A stretch of DNA of 64,000 nucleotides. It comes from a bacterium (GTDB lineage Bacteria > Myxococcota_A > Bradymonadia > UBA7976 > UBA1532). The position numbers and the translations under genes were made by a program. Below are positions 19,036 through 34,728 of the stretch, in pieces. The stretch spans positions 1-64,000 of the forward strand of contig JAUHYW010000004.1 in the NCBI GenBank assembly GCA_030426085.1. Reading direction: 5' to 3'. Position 1 is the stretch's first letter, and every line of letters starts with the position of its first letter. The notes below the pieces were generated by a model, which saw only the letters and a program-made list of their open reading frames with translations, did not search any database and was not told where the DNA came from.

Positions 19036-19410
19036 ATGGCGAACGACAAGCTCCGCAAGTACGAGCTGATCTACCTCGTACAGCCGGAAGCCAACGACGA
19101 CGATCGGCAGAAGGTCGCCGATCGGGTCGACGGCGTGCTCTCGGAGTACGGCGCGACCATGATCAAGCGCGAGGACTGGGGCAAGCGCAAGCTGGCCTAC
19201 GAGATCCAGAAGCAGAACAAGGCCTTCTACACCTACCTGGTGTTCATCGCCCGGCCGGGCACCACCGCCGAGATCGAGCGGGTGCTGCGCATGCTGGACA
19301 ACTGCATCCGCTGGCAGACCATCAAGCTCGAGGACGGCATCCGCCCCGACGACATCGAGCGGCACCTGCCGACCGACGCCGAGGGCCCCTCGAACGACGA
19401 GGAGGAGTGA
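19036..19410 (+). CDS. rpsF: 30S ribosomal protein S6
   Basis: 124 residues. KYELIYLVQPEA at the N-terminus, WGKRKLAYEIQKQNKAFY in the middle and RVLRMLDNCIRWQTIKLE are standard S6 features, followed by an acidic tail ending in three glutamates. Binds S18 and 16S rRNA on the platform of the small subunit. GGGAG precedes the ATG. rpsR follows after 3 bases; there is no ssb gene between them, unlike in Bacillus. Confidence 0.97.
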   Translation: MANDKLRKYELIYLVQPEANDDDRQKVADRVDGVLSEYGATMIKREDWGKRKLAYEIQKQNKAFYTYLVFIARPGTTAEIERVLRMLDNCIRWQTIKLEDGIRPDDIERHLPTDAEGPSNDEEE

Positions 19411-19413
19411 GCA

Positions 19414-19662
19414 ATGCGTAACCCGCGTTTCGACGGGCGCCGCGGTCGGCGGCGCAAGGTCGACCGGTTCCTGGCCGACAAGTCGCTGGTGATCGACTAC
19501 AAGGATCCCTCGATCCTGAAGTACTTCATCACCGGCCGGGGCAAGATCGTGCCCCGCCGCGTCTCGGGGCTGTGCGCCAAGAATCAGCGCAAGATCACCA
19601 CGGCCATCAAGCGGGCCCGCATGGTCGCGCTCCTGCCGTTCACGACCGTCAAGGCCCACTGA
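19414..19662 (+). CDS. rpsR: 30S ribosomal protein S18
   Basis: 82 residues. Basic N-terminus with [11 protein letters not shown], then the S18 core: [33 protein letters not shown] and [13 protein letters not shown]. Partner of S6. GAGGAG lies at the end of rpsF a few bases before the ATG, giving translational coupling. Confidence 0.97.
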   Translation: MRNPRFDGRRGRRRKVDRFLADKSLVIDYKDPSILKYFITGRGKIVPRRVSGLCAKNQRKITTAIKRARMVALLPFTTVKAH

Positions 19663-19675
19663 GGGGAGGTGCACA

Positions 19676-20143
19676 ATGCAGGTGATCCTGCGGGAAGACG
19701 TGCCTCACCTCGGCGAGGTGGGTGAGGTCGTCACGGTCAAGGCGGGCTACGCCCGCAACTACCTGCTGCCGCGGGGGCTGGCCATCATGGCCAACGCCCG
19801 GCAGCTCAAGCGGCTCGAGCACGAGCACCGGGTCATCGAGGCCCGGGTGGCCAAGGCCCGGGCCGGGGCCGAGGGCGAGGCGGCGAAGCTGTCGCGGGTC
19901 GAGCTGCGCATCGAGAAGGCGGCCGGCGAGAACGACAAGCTCTTCGGCTCGGTGACCGCGATGGAGATCGAGGCCCTGCTGCGCGAGCGCGGGTTCGAGG
20001 TCGACCGTCGCAAGATCCTGCTCGACGAGAACATCAAGCAGCTCGGCGACTTCGAGGTCGACATCAAGCTGCACCGCGACGTCAAGGCCACCATCATCGT
20101 CCGGGTCGTGCCCCGGGACGACGGCGAGGCCGCGGCCGAGTGA
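19676..20143 (+). CDS. rplI: 50S ribosomal protein L9
   Basis: 155 residues. N-terminal 23S-binding domain MQVILREDVPHLGEVGEVV with GYARNYLLPRGLA, a long charged connecting helix (about 45-85) and a C-terminal domain with GENDKLFGSVT. Elongated protein of the L1 side of the large subunit. GGGGAGG precedes the ATG; 13 bases after rpsR. Confidence 0.97.
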   Translation: MQVILREDVPHLGEVGEVVTVKAGYARNYLLPRGLAIMANARQLKRLEHEHRVIEARVAKARAGAEGEAAKLSRVELRIEKAAGENDKLFGSVTAMEIEALLRERGFEVDRRKILLDENIKQLGDFEVDIKLHRDVKATIIVRVVPRDDGEAAAE

Positions 20144-20198
20144 GCCCCCGGCGCGGCGCCCCGGCGTCGCGCCCCCCTGCCCACCGACGGGAAGCCCG

Positions 20199-21533
20199 AT
20201 GAGCGCCGCCCGCCACCTCGAAGCCCGCGAGGCCGAGCTGTCGGTGCTCGGCGCGATCCTGCTCGACAACGGGGCCTACGACCGGGTCGCCGAGTTCCTC
20301 GACGACGCCGACTTCTACGTGCCGGCCCACCGGCTCGTCTTCGAGCAGATGCGGCTGCTGTCGGAGGACGACCAGCCCATCGACCCGGTGACCCTGTCGA
20401 CCGGCCTGCAGCAGCGGGGCCTGATCGACGACGTCGGCGGGGTCGACTACCTCATCAGCCTCGACCAGACCGCGGCCACCGCGATCAACATCGAGCACCA
20501 CGCCCGCATCATCCACGAGTCGGCCGAGATCCGGCGGCTCATCGCCACCTGCACCTCGGTCGTCGAGAAGGCCCAGACCGGCGATTACGAGGACACCACC
20601 CGGCTGTTCGACGAGGCGCAGGCGCTCATCTACGAGCTGGGCCAGAACCAGCGCTCGAAGAGCTTCACCGACCTGCCGACGGCCCTCAAGGCGGTGGTGG
20701 AAAAGGTGCAGACGGCGTTCGAGGCCAAGTCCTCGGTCACCGGGGTGCCCACCGGCTTCATCGACCTCGACCGGATGACCGCCGGCCTCCAGGGCGGCGA
20801 TCTGCTGATCCTGGCCGCCCGCCCGGCGATGGGCAAGACCGCCTTCGCGCTCAACCTCGCCTCGAACGGCGCCGGGCTCGGCCACTGCACGGTGGCCTTG
20901 TTCAGCCTCGAGATGCCCACCACCCAGCTCGCCGCCCGGATGCTCGCCTGCGAGGCCCGGGTGGACTCCGAGCGCATGCGCACCGGGCACCTGAGCGACG
21001 GGGACATCGACCGGCTCCTGCAAGCGGTCAAGCGCATGAACGACTGGTCGGTGCACATCGACGACACCGCCGGCATCGGGGTGATGGAGCTGCGGGCCAA
21101 GTGCCGCCGGCTGGCGAGCGACCGCAACATCCCCAAGCTGGGGTTGGTGATCATCGACTACCTTCAGCTCATGAAGGGCCGCCCGGGCATCCGCAGCCGG
21201 GAGCAGGAGGTCAGCGACATCAGCCGCAACCTCAAGAGCCTCGCCAAAGAGCTGGAGGTGCCGGTCATCGCGCTCAGCCAGCTCAACCGGGGGGTCGAGA
21301 GCCGGCCCAACAAGCGGCCGCTGATGAGCGACCTGCGCGAGTCGGGGGCCATCGAGCAGGACGCCGACATCATCATGTTCGTCTACCGGGACGAGTACTA
21401 CAATCCCGACACCGAGGACCAAGGCGTCACCGAGATCATCATCGGCAAGCAGCGCAACGGTCCCATCGGCACCTGCAAGCTGCGCTTCTTCAAGGAGTGG
21501 AGCCGCTTCGACAACCTCCAGATGGACGCCTGA
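20199..21533 (+). CDS. dnaB: Replicative DNA helicase DnaB
   Basis: 444 residues. N-terminal helical domain (about 5-115, EAELSVLGAILLDN), linker, then the RecA-like helicase: Walker A ARPAMGKT (207-214), FSLEMP (235-240), Walker B with D320 in LGLVIIDYLQLM, and the DLRESGAIEQDAD segment with the arginine-finger region. Hexameric 5'-3' helicase of the replication fork. No intein, which this gene often carries. Stands 55 bases after rplI in the conserved rpsF-rpsR-rplI-dnaB order. Confidence 0.97.
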   Translation: MSAARHLEAREAELSVLGAILLDNGAYDRVAEFLDDADFYVPAHRLVFEQMRLLSEDDQPIDPVTLSTGLQQRGLIDDVGGVDYLISLDQTAATAINIEHHARIIHESAEIRRLIATCTSVVEKAQTGDYEDTTRLFDEAQALIYELGQNQRSKSFTDLPTALKAVVEKVQTAFEAKSSVTGVPTGFIDLDRMTAGLQGGDLLILAARPAMGKTAFALNLASNGAGLGHCTVALFSLEMPTTQLAARMLACEARVDSERMRTGHLSDGDIDRLLQAVKRMNDWSVHIDDTAGIGVMELRAKCRRLASDRNIPKLGLVIIDYLQLMKGRPGIRSREQEVSDISRNLKSLAKELEVPVIALSQLNRGVESRPNKRPLMSDLRESGAIEQDADIIMFVYRDEYYNPDTEDQGVTEIIIGKQRNGPIGTCKLRFFKEWSRFDNLQMDA

Positions 21534-21550
21534 GCGTACGGGAGGCCGCC

Positions 21551-21970
21551 ATGGGGACCGCCGACGCCCCGCTCGACGCCGCCGTGCTCGTCATCGAGGA
21601 CGACCGGTTCAACGTCAAGCTGCTCACCGAGGCCTGCCGCAGCATGGGCTGCGCGGTCGAGAGCGCCATGGACGGCGAGGCGGGGCTGGCCGCCTTCGAG
21701 GCCGGCGCGCCCGATCTGGTGCTGCTCGACGTGATGCTGCCCAAGCTCGACGGCTTCGGCGTGCTCGCCCGCATCCGGCGGCACCCCGAGCGGGGCGACA
21801 CCCCGGTGGTGATGGTCACCGCGCTGCAGAACGCCGAGGATCGGGCCCGGGCCCTCGAGCTGGGGGCCGACGACTACGTGGGCAAGCCGTTCCGCCTCGG
21901 CGACCTGCGCAGTCGGGTGCGCAGCGTCGTCGAGATGCGCCGGATGCAGGCCGAGCTGGGCGGCTTCTGA
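21551..21970 (+). CDS. Single-domain response regulator downstream of dnaB
   Basis: 139 residues, receiver domain only: E16-D17-D18, phosphoacceptor D60 (VLLDVMLP), T90, and K112 in GKPF. No output domain. GGAGG sits five bases before the ATG, and only 17 bases separate it from dnaB, so it is likely cotranscribed with the ribosomal-protein/replication genes. This would tie its level to growth rate; its partner kinase is unknown. Confidence 0.92.
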   Translation: MGTADAPLDAAVLVIEDDRFNVKLLTEACRSMGCAVESAMDGEAGLAAFEAGAPDLVLLDVMLPKLDGFGVLARIRRHPERGDTPVVMVTALQNAEDRARALELGADDYVGKPFRLGDLRSRVRSVVEMRRMQAELGGF

Positions 21971-22145
21971 GCCCGAGTCCGCCCCACTCCACCGAGCGTG
22001 GGCGCCCCCTCTCAATATGTATGTGTGATTTCCCGGGCGTCGCGGGCTGGCCTCGTCTGCCGGTTGCGGGTCATGATGGGGGCACGAGGGGGACGGCCCG
22101 GCGGTCGGGGAGGCCGGCGCGACGCCCTCCGCTTGTGAGGTCGTC

Positions 22146-30809
<8,664 letters not shown>

Positions 30810-30813
30810 GCCC

Positions 30814-31377
30814 ATGGCGGAACACCTGTCGACCGCGGCGCTCCTGCTCGGCCTCACCCTGCTCGGGGCGCTGACCTGGACCCTGGCCGAGTACCTGCTG
30901 CACCGCTTCGCGGGGCACGTCTGGCGCAAGAACCCGTTCGGCGCCGAGCACACCCGGCACCACATCGAGGGGGGCTACTTCGCGCCCAGCCTCAAGAAGG
31001 CGGCCTACGTGACCCCGGTGGCCGTCGCCCAGACCGCCCTCTTCGCCTTGTGGCTGCCGCCCGCGATGGCGGTGGCCTACGGCGTCGGGCTGTGGGGGGG
31101 CTATGTGCTCTACGAGGTCATCCACCGCCGGGCGCACACCCACCCCCCGCGCCACGCCTACGGCCGCTGGCGGCGGCGGCATCACTTCTGGCACCACTTC
31201 GGCGACGCCCGGGTCAACCACGGGGTGAGCGTGCCCCTGTGGGACCACGTCTTCCGCACCCACCGGGCCCCGGGCGTGATCAAAGTGCCCCGCAAGCTGG
31301 CGATGCCCTGGCTGCTCGACGAGGCCGGCGAGCTGCGCCCCGAGCTGCGCGAGGACTACGCCCTGCGCGGCCGCTGA
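30814..31377 (+). CDS. Fatty acid hydroxylase / sterol desaturase superfamily protein
   Basis: 187 residues with two to three TM segments and the full set of His clusters of the di-iron membrane hydroxylase family: EYLLHRF near 26, HTRHH near 46, HRRAHTH near 104, RRHHFWHHF near 122 and NHGVS-PLWDH near 134. Family members hydroxylate fatty acyl chains, sterols or carotenoids at the membrane. Starts four bases after the giant lipoprotein stop, so translation is probably coupled. The short length fits fatty-acid hydroxylases rather than sterol desaturases; substrate unknown. Confidence 0.82.
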   Translation: MAEHLSTAALLLGLTLLGALTWTLAEYLLHRFAGHVWRKNPFGAEHTRHHIEGGYFAPSLKKAAYVTPVAVAQTALFALWLPPAMAVAYGVGLWGGYVLYEVIHRRAHTHPPRHAYGRWRRRHHFWHHFGDARVNHGVSVPLWDHVFRTHRAPGVIKVPRKLAMPWLLDEAGELRPELREDYALRGR

Positions 31378-31390
31378 GCCCCCGCGCGCG

Positions 31391-32101
31391 TCACTGCGGG
31401 GGGTAGCCCGGCAGCGGCTCGGCCCGCTCCACCTCGAAGTTCATCACCCCCTGATTCAGCCGGGCGTGCCACTTCTGGCGGCTGTTCGACCGGGGGAAGG
31501 GCACGTCGGGCGCCGGCACCCCCAGGAACGCGCACAGCGGCCCCCAGCCGTCGGCGACCCGCATCACCAGCAGCCGCTCGGGGGGGATGGTCGCCTTCAC
31601 CTCGGCGATGTGGGCCTCGAACTTCTCGATCGCGAACGCCTTGTCCTCGAAGCGCCCCTCGAAGATGCCGTCCCACAGCCGCCCCACGTTGCCGAACAGC
31701 CGGATGATCTGGCGGGCCCGCTTGTCGAACACCGCCCGCCCGGCCAGCGCCAGCTTGGCCCCGATGCCCGGCTCGGCCCGATAGATCGTCTCGTAGGCGC
31801 TCTGCCACCACTTCTCGGGGTCGCGCACTGTCAGGATCACCTTCGACTCGGGGTACTTCTCGGCGAGGGCGGCGTAGAACTCGAAGACCGGGAAGTCGAC
31901 CGCGCTGCGGTACCCGTCGAAGATCGCGTCCCAGTCGGTCGGGCGCCCCTTCCACGCGTCGACCCAATGCCCCACCCGGCTCGGATCGGCGATCAGCTCG
32001 ATCATGTGATCGCACGGCCCGAACCCGAGCATCTCCAGGGCGAGCTTGAGCGAGAGCGTGCCGGTGCGTCCGTGCCCGGCCCCGATGACCTTCAGCGCCA
32101 T
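31391..32101 (-). CDS. Sulfotransferase family protein
   Basis: 236 residues. The PAPS 5'-phosphosulfate loop GAGHGRTGTLSLK (7-19) and the 3'-phosphate element VILTVRDPEKWW (about 97-108) match the Sulfotransfer_4 group. Transfers sulfate from PAPS to an unknown hydroxyl acceptor. The ATG at 32101 gives the expected N-terminus right before the phosphosulfate loop, with GGAG upstream. Converges on the hydroxylase gene with 13 bases between stops. Acceptor could be a lipid or sugar; the neighbouring lipid-active genes favour a lipid, as inference. Confidence 0.8.
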   Translation of the reverse strand: MALKVIGAGHGRTGTLSLKLALEMLGFGPCDHMIELIADPSRVGHWVDAWKGRPTDWDAIFDGYRSAVDFPVFEFYAALAEKYPESKVILTVRDPEKWWQSAYETIYRAEPGIGAKLALAGRAVFDKRARQIIRLFGNVGRLWDGIFEGRFEDKAFAIEKFEAHIAEVKATIPPERLLVMRVADGWGPLCAFLGVPAPDVPFPRSNSRQKWHARLNQGVMNFEVERAEPLPGYPPQ

Positions 32102-32242
32102 GTGCGTAGCTCCTACGCGGTTCTCCTCATACAACCCCCAAACCCCCTCGCCGGGCAAGCGGATCGAACAGAGCGGGGCGCCGCGGTTGACAGCCGCGGC
32201 CCGGCGGGCGCGTCATCGGGGATCCCTCGACGCGGAGCGCGC

Positions 32243-33010
32243 ATGAACCGACTGCCATGGATGACCTGGGCCCCGCTGCTGCTGCTGGCGGCCTGCACCA
32301 CCCACCCCGAGCGCAACCCGACGCTGGCCGAGCTCCAGCAGGCGGTGGCCGCCGACGAAGCCGAGAAGGCCGGCGACTGGCTGATGGACCGCCCCGAGGG
32401 CCTCAACCCGCTCGACGGGCGGGCGACGGCGGCGCCGCTGGTCGCGGTGCACGGCTACGGCAGCGAGGGCACCGAGTGGGTCGGGCCGCTGGCCACGATC
32501 GAGGCCCCGGGCACGACCTGGTACCGCTGGGACTGGATGACCTGCCCCGACGACGGGGCGGCGCTGCTGGCGAAGGCGGTGGCCGAGGTCGCCGCCCGGC
32601 CGGGTATCGAGCGCATCCGGCTCGTGGGCCACAGCTACGGCGGCCTGATCAGCGCGCTGGTGGCCCACCGCTACGCCGGCCCGGTGCCGCTCGAGGCGCA
32701 CGTCGTCGCCGCGCCGCTGGCCGGGGTGCCCCGCATGAACCGGCTGTGCGGGGCGGTGAAGCCCGGCCCGGCGGGCGGGGGCGAGGCGGCGATCACCCAG
32801 TGGCGCACGGTGCACGCCCAGGACGGCGCGTTCCGCGATCTGGACGCCGACCCCCAGGTGGCCGACTGGGCCGGGGACGCGGTCGTCGCGCTGCCCGCCG
32901 AGTGGCAGGGCCGGCGCCTGGGGCACAACCGATCGCTGCAATGGGTGGCCGAGCGGCTGGCCCGGCCGGATGGAGGCGCTGCCGAGGGCGCCGAGGCCGA
33001 TGCCCGGTGA
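32243..33010 (+). CDS. Lipoprotein alpha/beta hydrolase (lipase-like)
   Basis: 255 residues. N-terminal signal with lipobox LLAAC (Cys at about 18). The oxyanion region VAVHGYGSEG and nucleophile elbow GHSYGG identify the alpha/beta hydrolase fold. The family includes esterases, lipases and acyltransferases. The pattern fits a small periplasmic or outer-membrane esterase; the catalytic His may be in LGHNRSLQW near the C-terminus. Located between the sulfotransferase (divergent) and the metallophosphoesterase (convergent, 12 bases between stops). Confidence 0.78.
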   Translation: MNRLPWMTWAPLLLLAACTTHPERNPTLAELQQAVAADEAEKAGDWLMDRPEGLNPLDGRATAAPLVAVHGYGSEGTEWVGPLATIEAPGTTWYRWDWMTCPDDGAALLAKAVAEVAARPGIERIRLVGHSYGGLISALVAHRYAGPVPLEAHVVAAPLAGVPRMNRLCGAVKPGPAGGGEAAITQWRTVHAQDGAFRDLDADPQVADWAGDAVVALPAEWQGRRLGHNRSLQWVAERLARPDGGAAEGAEADAR

Positions 33011-33022
33011 GGCGCATGAGGC

Positions 33023-34543
33023 TCAGGCCTGGATCTCGACCTCGAGCGGCTCTCCGCGGCGCACGCACCACCGCTGGAGGTGGGCCCGGGGCAGGTCGGC
33101 CGGGCCGTCGATGACCCCGTAGCGGGCCGGGCAGTCGCAGGGCGCGTCGGCCCGGTGGGGCGTGTGGCGGGGCACGTGCTCCCAGGCGCCGGGGTTGAGC
33201 CAGCGGGTGCGGCCCAGGCGGCGCAGCACCGGGCGGTGGGTGTGCCCGAAGACGACGATCGGGGCCCCGGTCAGCCGGCCGATCCGGCGGGCGATGCGCC
33301 CGAGCTGGGGGTGGATGTCGGCCGAGGGCCGGGTCCGGTCGAGCCGCCACCACGCCAGCGCGCTGCCCCCGAGCACGCCCATCGCCAGCCAGGTCCCGGT
33401 CTCGGCGTCGTCGGCGGCGAAGCCGGCCACCAGCCCGGCGACGACGATCAGCACCAGCATGATCCGGTCGAACATCATGCCGTGGGCCAGCCGGGGCAGG
33501 CTCTGCCCGATGTGTGGCCGGCGCAGGCCGTCGAGGGCCAGGATGCGGGCCAGCGGCATGCCGTAGCGGGCGGCGAACTTGCGCAGCCGGGCCCGCCGCC
33601 GGGCGCGGGTGGCGGCCTCCCGTCGGCGGCGGCTGAGGCGGTCGCGGGTGGTGGCCCGGGCGTAGTGCCACAAGAAGGCCACCGTCTGCCACGCGGCCCG
33701 GGCGAGCACCAGCGGCGAGTGGCGCTTCATCCACCGCCAGAGGTCGCCCAGGGTCCAGGTGTCGAGGTCGTGCACCGGGAAGCTGCGCACCCGATTGCAG
33801 AAGTAGCGCAGCCCGAAGTGGCCGAAGTTGGGGGCCAGGTGCCCGTCGCGGTCGGCGGCGAGCGGGGCGAGCGGGTCGGGGAAGGTGGCGTAGGGGTCGA
33901 AGCGGTGGCCGTGCTCGATGTAGGCCCGCCCCGGCTCGTAGAAGAACCACGGCTCGAAGCGCACCCCGGCCCGCACCGCCTCGGGCTCGTCGGCGTGCAG
34001 CGCGACCTGCTCGACGAACGCCGCCCGCACGTCCCCGAACCACAGGTCGACGTCGTGGTTGCCCACCACGAGCACCAGCCGGTGGCCGGCCTCGACGAAG
34101 CGGGCCAGCGCGGCGAAGGTGCGCCGGTGGTAGGCGGCGATGATCCCCATCTTCCACACCGCCCGGTGGGCCTCGAAGGCCAGCCCGTGCAGCGCCTCGT
34201 CGGCGTCGGGCGCCGGCGCGTCCCGCCCGTCGGGGCGCAGGTCCATGTGCAGGAAGTCGATGCTGTCGCCGTTGAACAGCAGCGTCCACCGCCCGCCGCC
34301 TCGGGGGCCGTGGGTCCGGTGGTGGTCGACGAAGCGGGCCAGGGCGTGATCGAGCCGCACGACCTGGCGCAGCGCGCCGAAGCCGACCCGCAGGGGGGCG
34401 GCGGGGTCGAGACCCGGCGCCGGGCGCAGCGGGCCGCCGAGGTGCAGGTCGGAGACGATGAGCAGGTTCGACGGCTCGTCGGGGGCGCCCGGTGTGGGGA
34501 CCGGGCCACGCGGGGCCCGGGGGGGACGACGGGTCGAAGGCAT
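33023..34543 (-). CDS. Calcineurin-like metallophosphoesterase, membrane-associated
   Basis: 506 residues. All five metal motifs are present in order: SDLHLGG (about 31), NGDSIDF (about 90), GNHDVD (about 160), EHGHRFD (about 210) and VVFGHTHRP (about 424). An insert of about 200 residues between the fourth and fifth motifs contains an Arg-rich segment and one or two TM helices (about 360-395). Similar proteins hydrolyse phosphoester bonds in lipids such as UDP-diacylglucosamine; the substrate here is unknown. RBS GGAG before the ATG is visible. The Pro/Arg-rich first 25 residues may include extra codons. Confidence 0.85.
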   Translation of the reverse strand: MPSTRRPPRAPRGPVPTPGAPDEPSNLLIVSDLHLGGPLRPAPGLDPAAPLRVGFGALRQVVRLDHALARFVDHHRTHGPRGGGRWTLLFNGDSIDFLHMDLRPDGRDAPAPDADEALHGLAFEAHRAVWKMGIIAAYHRRTFAALARFVEAGHRLVLVVGNHDVDLWFGDVRAAFVEQVALHADEPEAVRAGVRFEPWFFYEPGRAYIEHGHRFDPYATFPDPLAPLAADRDGHLAPNFGHFGLRYFCNRVRSFPVHDLDTWTLGDLWRWMKRHSPLVLARAAWQTVAFLWHYARATTRDRLSRRRREAATRARRRARLRKFAARYGMPLARILALDGLRRPHIGQSLPRLAHGMMFDRIMLVLIVVAGLVAGFAADDAETGTWLAMGVLGGSALAWWRLDRTRPSADIHPQLGRIARRIGRLTGAPIVVFGHTHRPVLRRLGRTRWLNPGAWEHVPRHTPHRADAPCDCPARYGVIDGPADLPRAHLQRWCVRRGEPLEVEIQA

Positions 34544-34676
34544 CGGGAGGACTCCGCTCGGAGAGGCGGGCGCGACCCGCCGCCTCTATGATGCACGAGC
34601 GGGCCCGATCGATACATCCATCGAATCCGGTCGACCCGAAGCAGGCTGCGGTCGGCGGGCCGCCGTGGGCCCCGGA

Positions 34677-34705
34677 CTGTCACGAAACGGGGGGATCGGT
34701 ATCAT
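34677..34705 (+). promoter_or_regulatory. Promoter of the ceramidase-like gene
   Basis: CTGTCA at 34677-34682, 17-base spacer, TATCAT at 34700-34705. Predicted start near 34712, just before GGAGG at 34717-34721 and the GTG at 34729. Confidence 0.55.
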
Positions 34706-34728
34706 GGGCGCCCACTCGGAGGTCGCCC

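Noticed and set aside
19411-19413. ssb gene expected between rpsF and rpsR
   Set aside because: Only three bases separate the two; ssb is not in this operon here.
22012-22033. Promoter of the giant lipoprotein gene in the only AT-rich stretch of its spacer
   Set aside because: TATGTA is present but no -35 lies at a suitable distance.
31380-31402. Terminator between hydroxylase and sulfotransferase genes
   Set aside because: A GC hairpin can be drawn but no T tract follows on either strand.
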